Of a DNA stretch of 64,000 bases, positions 44,744 through 53,073 are shown one piece after another (within the stretch, counting starts at the first letter, position 1; every line of letters begins with the position of its first letter). The notes under the pieces were generated by a model. The model did no database searches. It was not told the DNA's origin and saw only the letters and a program-made list of their open reading frames with translations. The stretch spans positions 822,568-886,567 of the forward strand of contig NZ_JACHZX010000002.1 in the NCBI RefSeq assembly GCF_014193845.1, written 5' to 3'. The position numbers were made by a program, and so were the translations under genes. Source of the stretch: Sphingomonas sp. BK345 (GTDB lineage: Bacteria; Pseudomonadota; Alphaproteobacteria; Sphingomonadales; Sphingomonadaceae).

Positions 44744-47700
44744 TCATCGGCCAGCGGACAGGCGCTCGACGATCTCCGCCGCCCTGGTCACGGGGACGAA
44801 CAACCGCGTCTGGTAGCGGATGATCTCGGTGAAGCAGCCGAGTGCCTTGAGTTCCCCAAGGCGGGCAGGATCGAAGCCGGCGAGTTCGAGCCGCCGTTCG
44901 CCACCCACCAGCGAGCGCTTCAGCTGGACCGAGAGCGTGCCGGGGATTTCGCAGGACCGGCCGGTCTCCAGCACGCCGGACACCATCGCCGGAAACGGAA
45001 CGGCGTGGTCGAGGTCCAGGCCGAAGCGGCGACCCAGCTCAGAGACGGCGGCCGCGGGAACGGGCCTGCCGAGGAGCGAGCGGCCCTTCTCGTCGACGAC
45101 CCGCAGCACCTGGACATGGTCATCGGGCAAGGCATCCCAGATCGGCAGAAGCAATCCGGTCGCGAGATGCATCGTTTCGCTCTGCGTCGATGCCGTCGCC
45201 TCCTCGACCTCAGCGTTCCATGCCGCAGCGAAAGCCGTGCTGTCAGCGGGACGCCAGTGCGTTTCCTCGAAATGGCCATGGCCGATATGCTCGCGGCGGA
45301 GAGGCCGGACCAGCTCGTAGCGGCGGAGCGGCAGCCCCTCTTCGGTGAGGAGGTTTCGTGCATGCAAGCGGACCGCCGGGCGGCCCGAGCGATCGTTGAC
45401 GAGGAGGCACGCGCCGTCACGCTCGGCGAGCCGCAGGGCCGCCTCAAACCGGAGCGGGCGGGGCCGCCGTTCGAGATCGAGGGTGAGGAGATGGCTCGTC
45501 GCACCGCTCGACGGATCGGTCCGCAGTATACGGTCATCGCTGACGGTCAATGTCTCGACTAGGAGCGTCTCGACACCGAGGTCGAGGGTTCCCGCGTCGC
45601 GCGCCGCGGCGACCCGTGCCTCGACGAGCCCGAGATACTCCTCGAAGATCGCATTCTGGAGCGCGATCGGAAAGGCGAGGAGCCGGTTAAGCCAGCGCTG
45701 GATCGGCGGCAGATCGTCGCGCAAGCCGCCGCCTTCGGCTTCGAGCGCGAGCCCGGATCGCTCCTGGAAGTCCGCGCAGGTGATCGACCGAAGCTTGCCG
45801 GCGAAAAGCAACCGGTACCAGTTCGTGAGGGCGTCCTTGGCATAGTCGCTCTCGAGGTTGTCGGCCGGGTTGAAGAGGTTCTGGCCGCCGGTCTGCCGCT
45901 GCCCCCGGGTCAGCGCGCCGAGCGCATCGAGCCGACGCGCGATGGTCGAGATGAACCGGCGTTCGCCGCGCACGTCGGTGGTGACCGGCCGGAACAAGGG
46001 GGCGGACGCCTGTGCGCTTCGGTGCGTCCGCCCGAGCCCCTGGATGGCGGCATCGGCGCGCCAGCCGGGTTCGAGCAGATAGTGGATGCGGCGTGCCTGG
46101 TTCCTGGCCTTGAGGCACGCATGGTAGCTCCGGCCGGTGCCGCCCGCGTCGCTGAACACGAGCAGCTTCTTGCTGCCGTCCATGAAGGCCTGCGCTTCAG
46201 CGAGGTTGCTGCGCGGCGACCGGCGTTCGAGCCGCTGCTGGCCGGCGCGATCGAGCACGAGCCGCCGGGTGCGGCCGGTCACCTCGGCGACACGGTCGGT
46301 GCCGAACCGCTCGAGAATGGCGTCGAGGGCGGTGGCGACCGGCGGCAGCGCACAGAGCTGCTCGACCATGCTGTCCCGCGCCTCGATCGCGGCCCGGCAG
46401 TGAACGGAATGGCCCTGGTCATCGACCATGGGTTCGGAGCGGACGTTGCGGTCAGGATCGGTGAAGACCCGCATCTGCCGCGTCGGGAAAGCGCGGACCA
46501 GATAGTCGACGACATATTCGCGCGGCGAAAGGTCGATCTCGAGCGTCTCGCGTTCGGCTGGATCTAGGTCGGCGAGCCGGCGGTCGAGCATGGCTTCGGA
46601 CGTCGAGACGAGCTGCACCACAACCGCGTTCCCGTGCTCCAGATCGGTCGCGATCGCCGGCAGCAGGCTGGGCAGCTTGGCCGAGAGCAAGAGCTGGGCG
46701 AAGAAGCGCTGCTTGACGCTCTCGAAGCGGGAGAGCGCGGCCGACTTGGCATTGGCGTTTAGGGTCGAGCCGGACGCGCTGTCGACCACGCGGGTGACTT
46801 CGAGCGCGGCGCCGAGATTGCGATGAATGATCGCCCAGGCCTCGGCGTAGGCGTCGTAGACGCGGACCTGCTCGGAGGTGAGCGCATGCTCCAGGAGATC
46901 ATATTCGACACCGGCGAACGAGAGCGCCCGCGCGGTGTAGAGGCCGAGCGCCTTCAGGTCGCGCGCGACGAGCTCCATCGCGGCAATGCCGCCGGCGCGG
47001 ACACCGGTGATGAACGCCTCGCGGGTGGCAAAGGCGGTGCCGGGGCCCCACAGGCCGAGCCGGCTGGCGTAGCTCAGGTTGGCGACGTCCGATGCGCCCG
47101 TCGCCGAGACATAGAGGACGCGGGCGCGGGGTAGGCGGTTCTGGAGCCGCAAACCAGCGAGGCCCTGTTCCGAGCCCTTGATGCGACCGCGCGAACCCTC
47201 GCCGCCGGCGGCGTTGGCGAGCGCGTGCGCCTCGTCGAACGCGATTACGCCCTCGAAGCTTTCGCCCGCCCAGTCGAGGATCTGCTGGAGACGGGTGACC
47301 TCCTCCCGTCCCGAGCGGAGCGTCGGATAGGTCACGAAGAGGATGCCCTCGTCGAGCGTGATGGGCGCGCCGAGCTTCCACTGCGAAAGCGGCTGCACGT
47401 CGAGGCTCATGCCGCCGAGCGCGCTCCAGTCGCGCCGCGCGTCCTCGAGCAGCGCCTCGTTCTTGCTGAGCCAGATGTGCCGCTTGCGCCCCCGCGCCCA
47501 CTGATCGCGGATGATGCCGGCAATCTGCCGGCCCTTGCCGGCACCGGTGCCGTCGCCGAGGAAGAAGCCCTGTCGATAGGCGATCCCGTCCTTCGCCATC
47601 GTGAGGTCGGTGCCGGCCTCGTCCGCGACGAAGTGGCCGGGCAGGTCGCGCTCGAAGGCACCGCCAGCATAGACGAGCGTCTCGAGCTGCGCGGCCGACA

Positions 47701-48958
47701 GCAGGGCTTGGCGCACGACGCCGGAGGGCAGGAGAGGCTGGTAGGCCGGCTTGGGCGCGGCGATCGATCCCATGGCGAGCGATTCGACGAGCGGCGTCGG
47801 ATGCTCTGCGGCCCCGGGCAGCGCCAGGCGGCTTGGGCGCCATGCCATGTAGATGCCGGCCGGCTCGCCTTCTGGTGCGGGATCATCGAGGGTCACCACC
47901 TCGATCGGCTGCTCACCGTCGGGCTCGACAGCGCCCGGCTGTGGGCGCGGCGTCGGGGTTTGTGACTGGCGGCGGAACAGAGACAGCCGCGTGCGCGGAG
48001 TAGGCGGCATCGGGTCGCTCGGGCGCGCGCGAGCAGGCAGGTGTTGGATAGCGTCCAGCAACGCTGGTAAGTCGGGCATCTCCAGCTCGGCTGGACCCTC
48101 ATCAGCGGCCGGAAGCTTGTCGAGGACCAGCAGGCGGACGGCAATGCCGGTTCCGTGTTTCACGTACAGGCCGCGGGGCAGAACCGCATCAAGGCGGATG
48201 GTCGCTTCCGATCCAAGCATCTGGCGGTCGAACCAGGTCGGCATGATCGCAACCGCGCGTCCGCAGCTTTTGAGGCGGCGGAGGCTGGCTTGGAGGTGCC
48301 GAGCGGCCGCATGCCGGTCGACCGGGCGGCCGAAGGAGCGCGCAAAGGGCGGGTTGATCAGGAGAATGTCGGCTTGGACATCGACCGGCAGCAGATCGTC
48401 GACGAGTTCGCCGTCGTGATCGCTGATCCGGGCCTGTGGAAAAGCCAGTTGGAGACAGTGTCGGCGACCGGGATCGATCTCGTTCAGCACGAGGGCGGCC
48501 CCGAGCTTCGCCGCTGGCCAGACGAGCAATCCGGTGCCGGCGGAGGGTTCGAGCACGGTGTCGGAGGAGCGGAGTTGTGCCGCCACGCTCATCGCCCACG
48601 CGATCGGGGCAGGGGTGGAGAATTGCTGGAAGACGAGCTGGTCTTCGGTGCGCACCGTCTGTGTCGGCAGCCGGCGGCCCAGATCGATCAGAGCGTCCAG
48701 CGCGACCGACGGGCTGGAGAGGTCCACGCCCGCACCGGCTGACCCCAACCAGAGCACTTGCGCGAGTTCGAGCGCATCGTAGGCGTGGCGCATCGACCAG
48801 CCGCCATCGGCGGCGGAGCGGCCTGTCGCGGAGGCAAGCAGGTCCCGCAGCAGGCGGGCGTCGATCACCTCGCCGGCCTGGAGGAAGTCGCAAAGGCGAT
48901 GCGCGACGGCGAGGACGGGATCGGCAGGAGCTTCGAGGCGAAGCGCGGCAGCGGTCAT
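44744..48958 (-). CDS. Strawberry-notch-like helicase with N-terminal methyltransferase-like domain
   Basis: A 1404-residue protein. Residues about 90-300 resemble an adenine-type methyltransferase: VLEPSAGTGLLVWP (motif I) and LLINPPFARSF (motif IV, NPPF). From about residue 470 it is a strawberry-notch superfamily-2 ATPase: GDGTGAGKGRQIAG (Walker A), IAFDEAHALANA (Walker B) and later VFSDAGGTGRSYHACLKA and QGLGRTHRSAQASAPLF. Such large fusions are typical of phages and conjugative plasmids and may alter or guard incoming DNA. It is the largest gene of the leading region. Confidence 0.9.
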   Translation of the reverse strand: MTAAALRLEAPADPVLAVAHRLCDFLQAGEVIDARLLRDLLASATGRSAADGGWSMRHAYDALELAQVLWLGSAGAGVDLSSPSVALDALIDLGRRLPTQTVRTEDQLVFQQFSTPAPIAWAMSVAAQLRSSDTVLEPSAGTGLLVWPAAKLGAALVLNEIDPGRRHCLQLAFPQARISDHDGELVDDLLPVDVQADILLINPPFARSFGRPVDRHAAARHLQASLRRLKSCGRAVAIMPTWFDRQMLGSEATIRLDAVLPRGLYVKHGTGIAVRLLVLDKLPAADEGPAELEMPDLPALLDAIQHLPARARPSDPMPPTPRTRLSLFRRQSQTPTPRPQPGAVEPDGEQPIEVVTLDDPAPEGEPAGIYMAWRPSRLALPGAAEHPTPLVESLAMGSIAAPKPAYQPLLPSGVVRQALLSAAQLETLVYAGGAFERDLPGHFVADEAGTDLTMAKDGIAYRQGFFLGDGTGAGKGRQIAGIIRDQWARGRKRHIWLSKNEALLEDARRDWSALGGMSLDVQPLSQWKLGAPITLDEGILFVTYPTLRSGREEVTRLQQILDWAGESFEGVIAFDEAHALANAAGGEGSRGRIKGSEQGLAGLRLQNRLPRARVLYVSATGASDVANLSYASRLGLWGPGTAFATREAFITGVRAGGIAAMELVARDLKALGLYTARALSFAGVEYDLLEHALTSEQVRVYDAYAEAWAIIHRNLGAALEVTRVVDSASGSTLNANAKSAALSRFESVKQRFFAQLLLSAKLPSLLPAIATDLEHGNAVVVQLVSTSEAMLDRRLADLDPAERETLEIDLSPREYVVDYLVRAFPTRQMRVFTDPDRNVRSEPMVDDQGHSVHCRAAIEARDSMVEQLCALPPVATALDAILERFGTDRVAEVTGRTRRLVLDRAGQQRLERRSPRSNLAEAQAFMDGSKKLLVFSDAGGTGRSYHACLKARNQARRIHYLLEPGWRADAAIQGLGRTHRSAQASAPLFRPVTTDVRGERRFISTIARRLDALGALTRGQRQTGGQNLFNPADNLESDYAKDALTNWYRLLFAGKLRSITCADFQERSGLALEAEGGGLRDDLPPIQRWLNRLLAFPIALQNAIFEEYLGLVEARVAAARDAGTLDLGVETLLVETLTVSDDRILRTDPSSGATSHLLTLDLERRPRPLRFEAALRLAERDGACLLVNDRSGRPAVRLHARNLLTEEGLPLRRYELVRPLRREHIGHGHFEETHWRPADSTAFAAAWNAEVEEATASTQSETMHLATGLLLPIWDALPDDHVQVLRVVDEKGRSLLGRPVPAAAVSELGRRFGLDLDHAVPFPAMVSGVLETGRSCEIPGTLSVQLKRSLVGGERRLELAGFDPARLGELKALGCFTEIIRYQTRLFVPVTRAAEIVERLSAGR

Positions 48959-49026
48959 GGCAGAGACTCCGGCCCGGCCGGCTCCAGCGCCGACGTCGGG
49001 GCACGAAGTGTCCGATCTCCTCCCCT

Positions 49027-49911
49027 CTATCGTCCGGTCGTCATCCTGCCCCGCGGAGGTGCGCGCAGGACATCGTTCCAGTCCGCACCGGGCTGGGCCG
49101 GGTAGCGGGCCTCGATACGCCGGCCGGCGAAGCGCTCGCGCGCCACCGTCTCGGCTTGGTGCCCGGCGGCATCATGGTCGAGAAACAGAATGATCTCCGT
49201 GACCGACGCGGGAAGAGTGATCCGCTTGAAGCGTTCGGCTCCGAGCGTGGCCCAGCAGGGCACGCCAAAGAGTCGACAGGCGGAGAGGGCGGTTTCGATA
49301 CCTTCCGCCAAGCCGAGGCGATTGCTCGCCGACACGAGGCGGACGAGACCGCTGCCGAGTGATCCCAGCGCGGCACGTGCCGGCTGGCGGGAGGAGAGGG
49401 ATAGTCCATCCCGACTGAGGAACGTCCGGTGCACGGCGACGAGCCCGGTCTCGTCAGTCACAGCCGCGATCATGGCCGGCAAGAAGCGTGTGAGGGGATG
49501 CCGTCCCTGAGGCGTTCGTGGGTGGAAACGAAGCGCCGAAGTCCCGGTAAGCCCGCGTCCCGCCAGATAGCGCGATGCAGGGCTTTCACGGAGCGGGCGT
49601 GCCTCGGACCAGAGCCGCTCCACTGCGGGCTTTCGTGTGTCGATTGGCTCGTCTGTGCCGAACACCACGCGCGCACCGCCGGGAAGGCGGAGCGCCGCGA
49701 TCGCGTCGAGCACATCGCGTGTCTCGCAGCCGGCGAAGCAATGGAACAGCAGTCTCCTTCGACCCGGGCGGACGCTGAGGGACGGCGTCGCATCGGCATG
49801 TGCCGGGCAGCGGCACATGCCGCCCCGGGGCGTCCAGTGGCCGCCGAGCGCCTCGACAATGGTGCGACCGCTGTCGGCGCCGCTGGCGAGGTGGGGATCG
49901 TGAAAGGTCAT
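49027..49911 (-). CDS. Toprim-domain primase-like protein
   Basis: A 294-residue protein. An N-terminal zinc finger (CRCPAHADATPSLSVR, then LLFHCFAGC) resembles the CHC2 finger of DnaG-type primases; the C-terminal part is a Toprim domain with LAEGIETALSACRLFGVPCW and EIILFLDHDAAGHQAE. These are DUF7146/DUF3991-type plasmid primases. I use the ATG at 49911 since the frame to 49956 lacks support. It diverges from the lytic transglycosylase with a LexA box in the gap. It may prime complementary-strand synthesis after transfer. Confidence 0.88.
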   Translation of the reverse strand: MTFHDPHLASGADSGRTIVEALGGHWTPRGGMCRCPAHADATPSLSVRPGRRRLLFHCFAGCETRDVLDAIAALRLPGGARVVFGTDEPIDTRKPAVERLWSEARPLRESPASRYLAGRGLTGTSALRFHPRTPQGRHPLTRFLPAMIAAVTDETGLVAVHRTFLSRDGLSLSSRQPARAALGSLGSGLVRLVSASNRLGLAEGIETALSACRLFGVPCWATLGAERFKRITLPASVTEIILFLDHDAAGHQAETVARERFAGRRIEARYPAQPGADWNDVLRAPPRGRMTTGR

Positions 49912-49973
49912 AAGGGCTCTCGCTGTCTGTGACGCGCCCCGCGCCGCCGCCTCCACTCCCTTCAGCTTAGCGC

Positions 49974-49983
49974 TTTCCTACAG
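49974..49983 (-). repeat. CTGTAGGAAA repeat copy 3
   Basis: Reads TTTCCTACAG on the plus strand. Lies 62 bases upstream of the Toprim start and next to the LexA box at 49990. Third of four copies. Confidence 0.5.
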
Positions 49984-49989
49984 CAGCAC

Positions 49990-50004
49990 GTTCGCACTAT
50001 GTTC
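49990..50004. promoter_or_regulatory. LexA (SOS) box in Toprim/transglycosylase divergon
   Basis: GTTC-GCACTAT-GTTC, a perfect LexA box. It lies 36 bases upstream of the transglycosylase ATG and 78 bases upstream of the Toprim ATG, so either or both genes may be SOS-controlled. Confidence 0.88.
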
Positions 50005-50040
50005 CGATTCGAGGAAGAGGAAAATGCATGATGCGAGGCG

Positions 50041-50655
50041 ATGATGATCCGAACCTTCTTCCCCGCCGCGGCAGTGCTGCTGGCCTGCGCTTCACCCGCA
50101 CTGGCGCAGCACACTGACGCGGGATTGAGTTCAGCTGAGGCGGACGATGCTTCAGCTGCCGTTTTCGAGCTGATCGAGCACCGGACGGCCGCAGCACGAT
50201 CATTTTCTGCTGCGGCCGCCGATCCCCCAGTCATGACCGTCTCTGTAACGAGAGCCGCACCGCCGAGAGGACGCGAGCGGTTCCTCGCGTTTATCCGTGC
50301 CGCCGAGCTTCGCCACGCGCTGCCGAACGGTTTGCTCGATGCACTGATCGCGGTTGAATCAGCCTACCAGCCCGGCGTGGTCAGTCGCGCTGGGGCCATG
50401 GGTTTGGCGCAGCTGATGCCCGCGACGGCGCGGGCGCTGGGTGTCCTCGATCCATTCGACGCGCGCATGAACGTCGATGGTGGAGCTCGCTTCCTGAGAG
50501 CCATGCTCGACAAGTTCGGGTCGGTGACGCTGGCGCTGGCCGCCTACAATGCTGGGCCTGCGGCGGTCATGCGGGCGCGCGGCATTCCCGCCAACAGCGA
50601 GACCCCGACCTATGTGCGCAAGGTCCTGTCAGCTTGGCGGCTGGGGAGCTTCTGA
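50041..50655 (+). CDS. Lytic transglycosylase (SLT-type)
   Basis: A 204-residue secreted muramidase-like enzyme. A signal peptide (MMIRTFFPAAAVLLACASPA) is followed by a 60-residue linker and the catalytic domain: ALIAVESAYQPGVVS with the catalytic glutamate, GAMGLAQLMPATARALG and LALAAYNAGPAAV. VirB1-type enzymes make holes in the cell wall for type IV secretion, which would fit the transfer genes. The promoter overlaps a LexA box, so the gene may be switched on by DNA damage. Confidence 0.92.
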   Translation: MMIRTFFPAAAVLLACASPALAQHTDAGLSSAEADDASAAVFELIEHRTAAARSFSAAAADPPVMTVSVTRAAPPRGRERFLAFIRAAELRHALPNGLLDALIAVESAYQPGVVSRAGAMGLAQLMPATARALGVLDPFDARMNVDGGARFLRAMLDKFGSVTLALAAYNAGPAAVMRARGIPANSETPTYVRKVLSAWRLGSF

Positions 50656-50683
50656 CATGCGCGATTCCCTCGACAGCCCCGGC

Positions 50684-50866
50684 TCACGCGCCGTTCTGCA
50701 GCAACCAGGCATGCACATGGGCGTGAACGCGCCGACGTGGCCGGCGGCCCGCCCGGAGGTCGAACACGAACCGAGGATCGTGGACGACGAGGCGGCCGAA
50801 CCGCGTGGGGCTGAGGCCCACCCGTGTCAGAAAAACTTCGATCCTCGGCAGCAGATCCCCGTCCAT
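50684..50866 (-). CDS. Small hypothetical protein divergent from S24 regulator
   Basis: A 60-residue protein, MDGDLLPRIEVFLTRVGLSP, then TRFGRLVVHDPRFVFDLRAG and a basic C-terminal half. Its helix-strand pattern recurs in small sphingomonad hypothetical proteins of this length. It starts 22 bases from the LexA box at 50889, on the opposite side from the S24 gene, and so may be SOS-controlled. The pattern TRFGRL-V-DPRFV-DLRAGR may be a degenerate helix-turn-helix. Confidence 0.65.
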   Translation of the reverse strand: MDGDLLPRIEVFLTRVGLSPTRFGRLVVHDPRFVFDLRAGRRPRRRVHAHVHAWLLQNGA

Positions 50867-50888
50867 GCGTCGCGACTCGCTTTACTCC

Positions 50889-50903
50889 GTTCCTGTTATG
50901 TTC
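50889..50903. promoter_or_regulatory. LexA (SOS) box upstream of S24 regulator
   Basis: GTTC-CTGTTAT-GTTC, a perfect LexA box, 34 bases upstream of the S24 ATG and 22 bases upstream of the divergent 60-residue gene. It may bind the host LexA, the S24 protein itself, or both. Confidence 0.88.
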
Positions 50904-50921
50904 CATACTGCGTGATTAGTG

Positions 50922-50931
50922 CTGTAGGAAA
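50922..50931 (+). repeat. CTGTAGGAAA repeat copy 4
   Basis: Lies directly before the S24 start (6 bases from the ATG), 18 bases after the LexA box; its GGAAA may also serve as ribosome site. Fourth copy. Confidence 0.5.
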
Positions 50932-50937
50932 TCCCCT

Positions 50938-51591
50938 ATGATGCTCGCCACGATCGAACACCCGCGCGAAGCGCTCCAGCGGCTCATCGAAGAGCGCAAG
51001 GAGGAGTATGCCGCGCTGTCGCGCATGCTCGGGCGCAATCCGGCCTACATCCAGCAGTTCATCAAGCGGGGGACGCCCAAGCGCCTCGATGAAAAGGATC
51101 GCCGCCTTCTCGCCAGCTATTTCGGGGTCAAGGAGACGGTGCTCGGCGGCCCACAGGAGTGGGAGAAGCCGACGCTGCAGCAGGTGCCGGTGCTCGATGT
51201 CTACGCCTCGGCCGGCTACGGGGCTGCCGATTTTGGCGAGGCGCGCCGCACGTCGATCGGCTTCGATCCGCGCTGGCTTCGCGAGCGCACCAAGGGCTCG
51301 GCCGATGGTCTGTCGATCATCCAGGTCAAGGGCGACTCGATGGCGCCGACGCTCGCCGATGGCGACGACGTCCTGGTTGACCGCAAGGATGGGGTGAGCC
51401 GGCTACGCGACGGCATCTACGTCCTGCGGCTGGACGATAGCCTGATGGTCAAGCGGCTGGCGCGGCAGCCCTCGGGTCGCGGCATCTCGATCAGGAGCGA
51501 CAATCCCGACTATCCGAGTTGGCAGGACATCAATCCCAGCCGGATCGACATCGTGGGACGGGTGCTATGGTTCGGCCGCACGCTGAGCTGA
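50938..51591 (+). CDS. S24-family self-cleaving repressor (LexA/CI-like)
   Basis: A 217-residue regulator. The N-terminal third has an XRE-like helix-turn-helix (YAALSRMLGRNPAYIQQFIK); the rest is an S24 autoprotease. The catalytic serine is Ser134 in VKGDSMAPT, the lysine Lys172 in DSLMVKRL, and a likely A-G cleavage site is Ala92-Gly93 in VYASAGYG. This is a full set for RecA-stimulated self-cleavage, as in LexA, UmuD and phage CI. A LexA box and the CTGTAGGAAA repeat lie just upstream, so it may repress itself and the neighbouring divergons. Confidence 0.92.
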   Translation: MMLATIEHPREALQRLIEERKEEYAALSRMLGRNPAYIQQFIKRGTPKRLDEKDRRLLASYFGVKETVLGGPQEWEKPTLQQVPVLDVYASAGYGAADFGEARRTSIGFDPRWLRERTKGSADGLSIIQVKGDSMAPTLADGDDVLVDRKDGVSRLRDGIYVLRLDDSLMVKRLARQPSGRGISIRSDNPDYPSWQDINPSRIDIVGRVLWFGRTLS

Positions 51592-51619
51592 TCGGGCCAG
51601 CCCGGTCACAGGTGTCAGC

Positions 51620-52018
51620 ATGAAGCAGATGAGCCTACACGTCGTCGGCGCGAACCATCCCAATGCGGATGGTGGCAATCGGCGCTTCGAGACCCTGCTT
51701 TGCGTGCCCGGCGAACCGATCGAGCTGATTCCTGAGCCAAAGAACCCGGCGGACCCGAATGCCATTGCGGTGTTCAGCAGCCGAAACGTCCAGATCGGCT
51801 ATCTGACCGCAGACCGCGCTCCCTGGATCGGCGGCATGCTGCGCAACGGCCGCCCGATCGAGGCGATCTTCCAGGCCGCCACGCCTGCCGGTGCTGCCAT
51901 CCGGATCGGGTTCGACGGCGACCATCCCGTTTTGCCGCCCGCGGACGCGACCCGTGCCACACCACCAGATCCGGCCACGGTCGAGTTCTGGCCAGACGAG
52001 ATCTACCCTGATGACTGA
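51620..52018 (+). CDS. HIRAN-domain protein
   Basis: A 132-residue protein with a HIRAN fold, seen in SNF2-type helicases and in stand-alone bacterial proteins, and thought to bind the 3' end of DNA. Typical stretches: HVVGANHPNADGGNRRFETL, LIPEPKNPADPNAIAVFSSR and VQIGYLTADRAPWIGGML. It lies 28 bases after the S24 stop and overlaps the next gene by 8 bases, so all three may form an SOS-responsive operon. The role could be recognition of damaged or incoming DNA ends. Confidence 0.88.
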   Translation: MKQMSLHVVGANHPNADGGNRRFETLLCVPGEPIELIPEPKNPADPNAIAVFSSRNVQIGYLTADRAPWIGGMLRNGRPIEAIFQAATPAGAAIRIGFDGDHPVLPPADATRATPPDPATVEFWPDEIYPDD

Positions 52019-52274
52019 CCTCGCTTCTCTTGCCGTTGAAGGCCAGCACACGCCCGGGAACCACCCTCCAAGTGGCTCAGCGGTACAACCGATACTTGAG
52101 GAGGCGTGGGCGATCGCAATCGATCTGCGCCGCGATCTCGGCTTGTCCGAGGCGATCGCCTGGGCAGACGGCTATCTGGAGGAGGTGCGGGAGAAGGAAA
52201 GCTCGACCGCCGCCGCGCGCTGGGTGGTCGTGATCAATGCCTTGGCCGAGCTGGCCCGGTCAAGCGTGCACTGA
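52011..52274 (+). CDS. Hypothetical protein, 87 residues
   Basis: A small protein with a likely disordered start and a helical end (EEAWAIAIDLRRDLGLSEAI, WADGYLEEVREKE, WVVVINALAELAR). It overlaps the HIRAN gene by 8 bases. No family recognised. Last gene of the S24 operon, followed by a 150-base gap. Confidence 0.68.
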   Translation: MTDLASLAVEGQHTPGNHPPSGSAVQPILEEAWAIAIDLRRDLGLSEAIAWADGYLEEVREKESSTAAARWVVVINALAELARSSVH

Positions 52275-52423
52275 CGATCGCTCATCGGGATAGCTGTCTA
52301 GCTCACTAGGTTCGGCTTGCTTGGCTAAGCTCGGCAGCATCGGCACTACCGGCTCTGAGCTGCCGTCCCACTGCGTAGCTCATCCGGGTATACCCAAGAA
52401 CGCCGGGCAGGAGTGATGAGCAG

Positions 52424-53073
52424 GTGGTAGGCAGCCAGGTGAAGGCGTTGGGTATATCTGCGGGTGAGCACGAACGAACAGGACCTCACGCGTCAGGAAA
52501 GCATCGTAACTGGCGCGCGTGCGGCAGGCTTCTACGTTGCTGCGGTCTACCGGCAAGGGCGTCAGGCGCACGACCAGACCGGCCGGAGTTGCTGCGCATG
52601 GTGGCCGACCTTCTGCCCGGCGAGGTGGTGGTAGCCGAGAAGATCGACCGCATCAGCCGCCTACCGCTCCCAGAAGCCGAACTGTTGGTGGGGATGATTC
52701 GAGACAGGGGCGCGCGGCTGGCGGTGCCGGGCATCGTGGACCTGTCTGACCTGGTAGCCGACAGCGCGGGTGTGGCGCGCATTGTGCTGGAAGCAGTGCA
52801 GGACATGCTGTTGCCGTCGCGCTGCAGACGGCGCGCGACGACTACGAAACACGGCGCGAGCGGCAGCGCGAGGGCATCGAAGTCGCGAAGAGGGCGGGGC
52901 GTTACACCGGCCGTAAGCCGGATCTCGCCCACCATCGACCCATCGTAGGTCTGCGGGAGACGGGCATGAGCATCGCGAAAACCGCGGAGCTCGCTGGATG
53001 TAGCATCGCCCACGTCAAGCGCGTGACCCCACTCCATCGCTCGAGAGCTACTCAGGCCGAGCAGGGCGGCTGA
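52424..53073 (+). pseudogene. Serine recombinase (resolvase) remnant with frameshifts
   Basis: Pieces of a Tn3-type resolvase/invertase lie in three frames. VYLRVSTNEQDLTRQES (52452 on) carries the N-terminal signature, although the catalytic serine region is followed by a frameshift near 52550 (expected YREKASGAR). A long stretch in the second frame has RPELLRMVADLLPGEVVVAE, KIDRISRLPLPEAE and VPGIVDLSDLVADSAGVARI. A second shift near 52822 leads to a third frame with ALQTARDDYETRRERQREG and a final helix-turn-helix (KTAELAGCSIAHVKRV). The stop is TGA at 53071-53073. It has been inactivated by small indels and lies beside palindromic candidate recombination sites. Confidence 0.85.
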
